A stretch of 64,000 bases of DNA from Deltaproteobacteria bacterium HGW-Deltaproteobacteria-15. GTDB taxonomy: Bacteria > Desulfobacterota > DSM-4660 > Desulfatiglandales > HGW-15. A program made the translations under genes and the position numbers. The stretch's first letter is position 1; each line of letters begins with the position of its first letter. Shown in pieces: positions 61,381 to 64,000 of the stretch. The stretch is from positions 40,276-104,275 of the forward strand of contig PHBH01000030.1 of the NCBI GenBank assembly GCA_002840535.1, read 5' to 3'. The notes below the pieces were generated by a model. That model did no database searches and was not told the origin of the DNA. It was given only the letters and a program-made list of their open reading frames with translations.

Positions 61381-63885
61381 TCATCGGTTCAGGGTAAAGA
61401 AGAAGGTGGCTCCTTCACCAGGCCTGCTTTCCGCCCAGACCCGTCCGCCGTGGCGTGTGACGAGACGGTGGACGATGGCAAGGCCCACGCCCGTCCCTTC
61501 GAATTCGCGGTCGGTGACGAGGCGCTGGAAGACCCCGAAGAGCTTGTCATGGTACTTCATATCGAAGCCTACGCCGTTGTCCCTCACAAAATAACCCTGC
61601 TCGCCGTCCCGTTCGAAGCTTCCCACCTCGATTCTCGGCTCAGGACTGTTTCCGCTGAATTTCATGGCGTTTCCGAGCAGGTTGGCGAGCACCAGCCGGA
61701 TAAGGGCAGGATCTCCCAGGGCGGCCGGGAGTGCGGCGACATTGATGCCGGCCCTGGGGCCGTCCGATGGCTTCAGCGTCTCCACGACCTCGGTCACGAG
61801 GCTGTTCATATCTATGCGTGAAATATTCATCGCCGTTCGGCCTGCACGGGAGAAGGCAAGCAGGTCGTCGATGAGAAGCCCCATCTTGATCGCGTTCTTC
61901 TCGATGACGCCGAGCCGCCGCTTTGCTTCCTCCTCGAGGGATGGACCGTAGTCGTCGACGAGCATGCGGGCAAATCCATTGATGGCTCGGAGCGGTGCGC
62001 GAAGGTCATGGGAGATCGTGTAGGCGAAGCCCTCCAACTCCCTGTTTGTCTCCTGGAGCTCCCGGGCATGGTCTTGAAGCTGGGCGTGCGCCTTCTGCAG
62101 AGCCTCCTGTGCAAGTTTCTCTTCGGTAATGTCGATGCACGTTCCTACCCACTCGACGACACTTCCCTCATCGTCCAGAATGGGTACGCCCCTGGCCAGC
62201 AGGAGCCGGTAGACGCCGTCGTGCCGCTTCATCCGGTATTCGGTCTCATACAGTGTTCTTTCAGAGACTGCCCGATTCCAGACTTCGAGGGCGCGCTGCA
62301 AGTCTTCCGGGTGGAGGGCAGCGGCCCAGCCCGGCCCCTTTGCCTGCTCATACGATTGCCCTGTGAAGCTGCGCAAAGCCGGAACGTCCTCCACCACCCG
62401 GCCGTCGGCGTCCGTCACCCAGGCAAACTGGCTGGTCACCTCGACGAACGAGCGATAGCGCCGTTCGCTGCGGCGCAAGGCTTCCTCAGCCTGCTTACGT
62501 TCGGCTATTTCTCGGCGCAGCTCTTCACTTGTCTCCTCCGCCTTTTTCCTTGCGGATATGGCGTCGTCCATCAGATTGAGCGCAGCCGCGCGAGAAGATC
62601 GCATGGCCTCGTTCATGGTCTTCAGTTCAGCGGTCCTCTCGGCGACGCGCCGCTCCAGCGTCTCGTTTGATTCCTTAAGCGCCGCCTCGGCCCGCTTTCT
62701 ATCGGTCACGTCTACGCCCATCTCCAGGATCAGGGCGGTGCCGTCCGAATCGACAAAAGGGAAATCGTGGACGTCGTAATCTCGCCCATCCGGCCCGGTC
62801 CACTGCCAGTGATGGGCTCCTTTCGTCTTCAGGACCGTGTATGTTTCGCAGGTCTCGCAGGGCTCGGTTCGGTCGAACAGGTACTCGTAACATCGTCTGC
62901 CGTCCGACTCGCCGAAGCGTTCCCGGAAGAAGCGATTGGCAAAAGGCACATGGTAGTCCGCGCTAAGAAGCACCACATAGACTGGAAGCGTCTCCAGGAC
63001 ATCGTACAGCCTCCGGCGTTCGGCTCCTGCTGTCTCGTTAGCGACCTTCAAATCTTCGGTTCGTTCCTCGACGCGTATCTCAAGTTCGGCCCGGGCCTCG
63101 CGCAATGTCTCTTCGGATCTCTTGCGCTCGGTGATATCCGCGATGAACGAGTAGTAGTATTCAGGTTCCCCCTTAGCGTCGCGTACGAGGTGAACGAGCA
63201 GTTCGATGGGCACACGGGCGCCGTCCTTGCGAATGTATTCCTTTTCGTAGCGGACGGGCAGGCCGGTACGGATCAGCACATCAAGCTCCCGTTTCTCCGG
63301 ATCGCGCCATTCCGGGGGGGTGAGAGTGGAGGACCAGTCAAAGATGCGCAGCTCCGCGGCCGTGTAGCCGGTGAGCTGCTCAAAAGCACGGTTGAACCGC
63401 CCCAGTCGCCCATCGGGGTAGCCCACCGCGAAGGGCTGGGAGGCGTGTTCAAGAAGATTTGCCAGGAACTCGTTCTCCATCCGGGTTTCGCGAAGAGCCT
63501 GCTCCTGGTCGTAGGCAGCGGCCTTACGGCGGCTCCGCCGGTAGATCTCCGCGACCGAGCTCATGAAAAGACCCATGGCGCTGAACAGCACCATCGCGAG
63601 GCGGTCCACCGGTAAGGCGATGGAGAACTGCCAGGAAGGCGGCATGATCCAATACCCCACGACTATACCCGCCAGCGCAGTGGCCAGCACACCCGGTCCG
63701 AATCCTGCCAGCAGCGCCACCACCATGACCCCAGGGTAGAACATAATAAACGTAGGAAGTCCGGGACCAACCCAAGAGGTCATGATCGCATGTAACAGCA
63801 TGCTGCACGCTACAGCAAGAACCGCCGCTCCGTAGCGCAAGACCAGCCGCAGCGGACGCTGAGACAACATTGAAGGCAACATCAT
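61381..63885 (-). CDS. Membrane-bound PAS-domain histidine kinase
   Basis: The 834-residue protein has an N-terminal DUF4118-like membrane domain with three or four hydrophobic helices (about 12-110), a PAS domain (about 140-255), a second PAS-like domain with a Cys pair (FDRTEPCETCETYTVLKTKG, near residue 341), a coiled coil, a third PAS domain (about 500-620; RSFVEVTSQFAWVTDADGRV), then HisKA with ISHDLRAPLRAING and an ATPase domain ending GEGATFFFTLNR. It has no receiver and should phosphorylate a separate regulator. Its C-terminal 240 residues match the truncated kinase at 60242. Confidence 0.88.
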   Translation of the reverse strand: MMLPSMLSQRPLRLVLRYGAAVLAVACSMLLHAIMTSWVGPGLPTFIMFYPGVMVVALLAGFGPGVLATALAGIVVGYWIMPPSWQFSIALPVDRLAMVLFSAMGLFMSSVAEIYRRSRRKAAAYDQEQALRETRMENEFLANLLEHASQPFAVGYPDGRLGRFNRAFEQLTGYTAAELRIFDWSSTLTPPEWRDPEKRELDVLIRTGLPVRYEKEYIRKDGARVPIELLVHLVRDAKGEPEYYYSFIADITERKRSEETLREARAELEIRVEERTEDLKVANETAGAERRRLYDVLETLPVYVVLLSADYHVPFANRFFRERFGESDGRRCYEYLFDRTEPCETCETYTVLKTKGAHHWQWTGPDGRDYDVHDFPFVDSDGTALILEMGVDVTDRKRAEAALKESNETLERRVAERTAELKTMNEAMRSSRAAALNLMDDAISARKKAEETSEELRREIAERKQAEEALRRSERRYRSFVEVTSQFAWVTDADGRVVEDVPALRSFTGQSYEQAKGPGWAAALHPEDLQRALEVWNRAVSERTLYETEYRMKRHDGVYRLLLARGVPILDDEGSVVEWVGTCIDITEEKLAQEALQKAHAQLQDHARELQETNRELEGFAYTISHDLRAPLRAINGFARMLVDDYGPSLEEEAKRRLGVIEKNAIKMGLLIDDLLAFSRAGRTAMNISRIDMNSLVTEVVETLKPSDGPRAGINVAALPAALGDPALIRLVLANLLGNAMKFSGNSPEPRIEVGSFERDGEQGYFVRDNGVGFDMKYHDKLFGVFQRLVTDREFEGTGVGLAIVHRLVTRHGGRVWAESRPGEGATFFFTLNR

Positions 63886-64000
63886 CTTCCCCCACCTGTC
63901 TTCAAAATTCGTTCACCCATCCCCATTATTTTGAGAGGGGAATCTCTTCTCCCCAATGCCCACCATCCTTAGAGACATTCCCCTCCCCTCGGGTTAACTC
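63886..64000. other. Window end, no gene seen
   Basis: The last 115 bases lie upstream of the membrane kinase. A GAGGGGAAT/ATTCCCCTC-like inverted pair is visible (about 63936-63944 and 63978-63986), but no promoter or gene could be supported. Confidence 0.3.

Overview
The window reads as one chromosomal contig of an anaerobic, Gram-negative, Desulfobacterota-like (deltaproteobacterial) organism with moderately high GC. This is inferred from gene content: an outer-membrane BamD lipoprotein, a pgpA-cinA-thpR-recA-alaS block, a nifU-nifS-cysE operon with a three-domain NifU, a YqeB-type selenium/molybdenum hydroxylase maturation protein, a DUF362 ferredoxin, a complete liv-type ABC importer and many histidine kinases. 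No rRNA, tRNA, CRISPR array, prophage or intact insertion sequence was recognised. The species is not identified.

Layout. 0-1.4 kb: the end of a secreted protein with its terminator, then trxA and bamD. 1.5-10.2 kb, minus strand: alaS, recA, thpR, cinA, pgpA, larC and a radical SAM protein. 10.2-19.8 kb, plus strand: a nucleotide-sugar dehydrogenase, livK-livH-livM-livG-livF and a membrane glycosyltransferase overlapping livF. 20-22 kb: a LysM protein (minus). 22-28.5 kb, plus: smc, ftsY, a HAD phosphatase and a nucleotidyltransferase-like protein; then yvcK (minus). 29.9-33.5 kb: an amino-sugar cassette (left-handed beta-helix GlmU-like protein, GlmM, NagB-like deaminase). 33.6-35.5 kb, minus: an ATP-grasp ligase overlapping a C39/papain-like cysteine peptidase, with a possible 61-codon ORF upstream. 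35.6-40.4 kb: a two-repeat small protein, ilvA, then cysE-nifS-nifU (minus). 41-46.4 kb, minus: GldA/F/G-like ABC system, DUF4340 and yqeB. 46.5-49.2 kb: DUF362 ferredoxin, secreted rhodanese, a 59-residue protein. 49-58.9 kb: Nudix and dnaE (minus), a degenerate kinase plus rarA (plus), an isochorismatase and a second NifS (minus), fabH (plus). 59-64 kb: three histidine kinases, two sharing a recently duplicated C-terminal half.

The most unusual structure lies between the genes. At least five complete 66-67 bp elements and one half element consist of three 8-bp units (consensus GRCACNAA), a loop of about 18 nt, and three inverted units. Other gaps hold elements of the same design, built from unrelated 7- or 8-bp words repeated in one orientation and then inverted. 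One has grown into a tract of about 450 bp with 54-bp tandem units, and it supplies the apparent N-terminus of a radical SAM protein; another splits the ABC operon. The best candidates for unfamiliar protein systems are the ATP-grasp/cysteine peptidase pair and a sensor kinase whose receiver and kinase domains have both lost their phospho-acceptor residues. All functional calls rest on motif recognition by eye; no database search was run.
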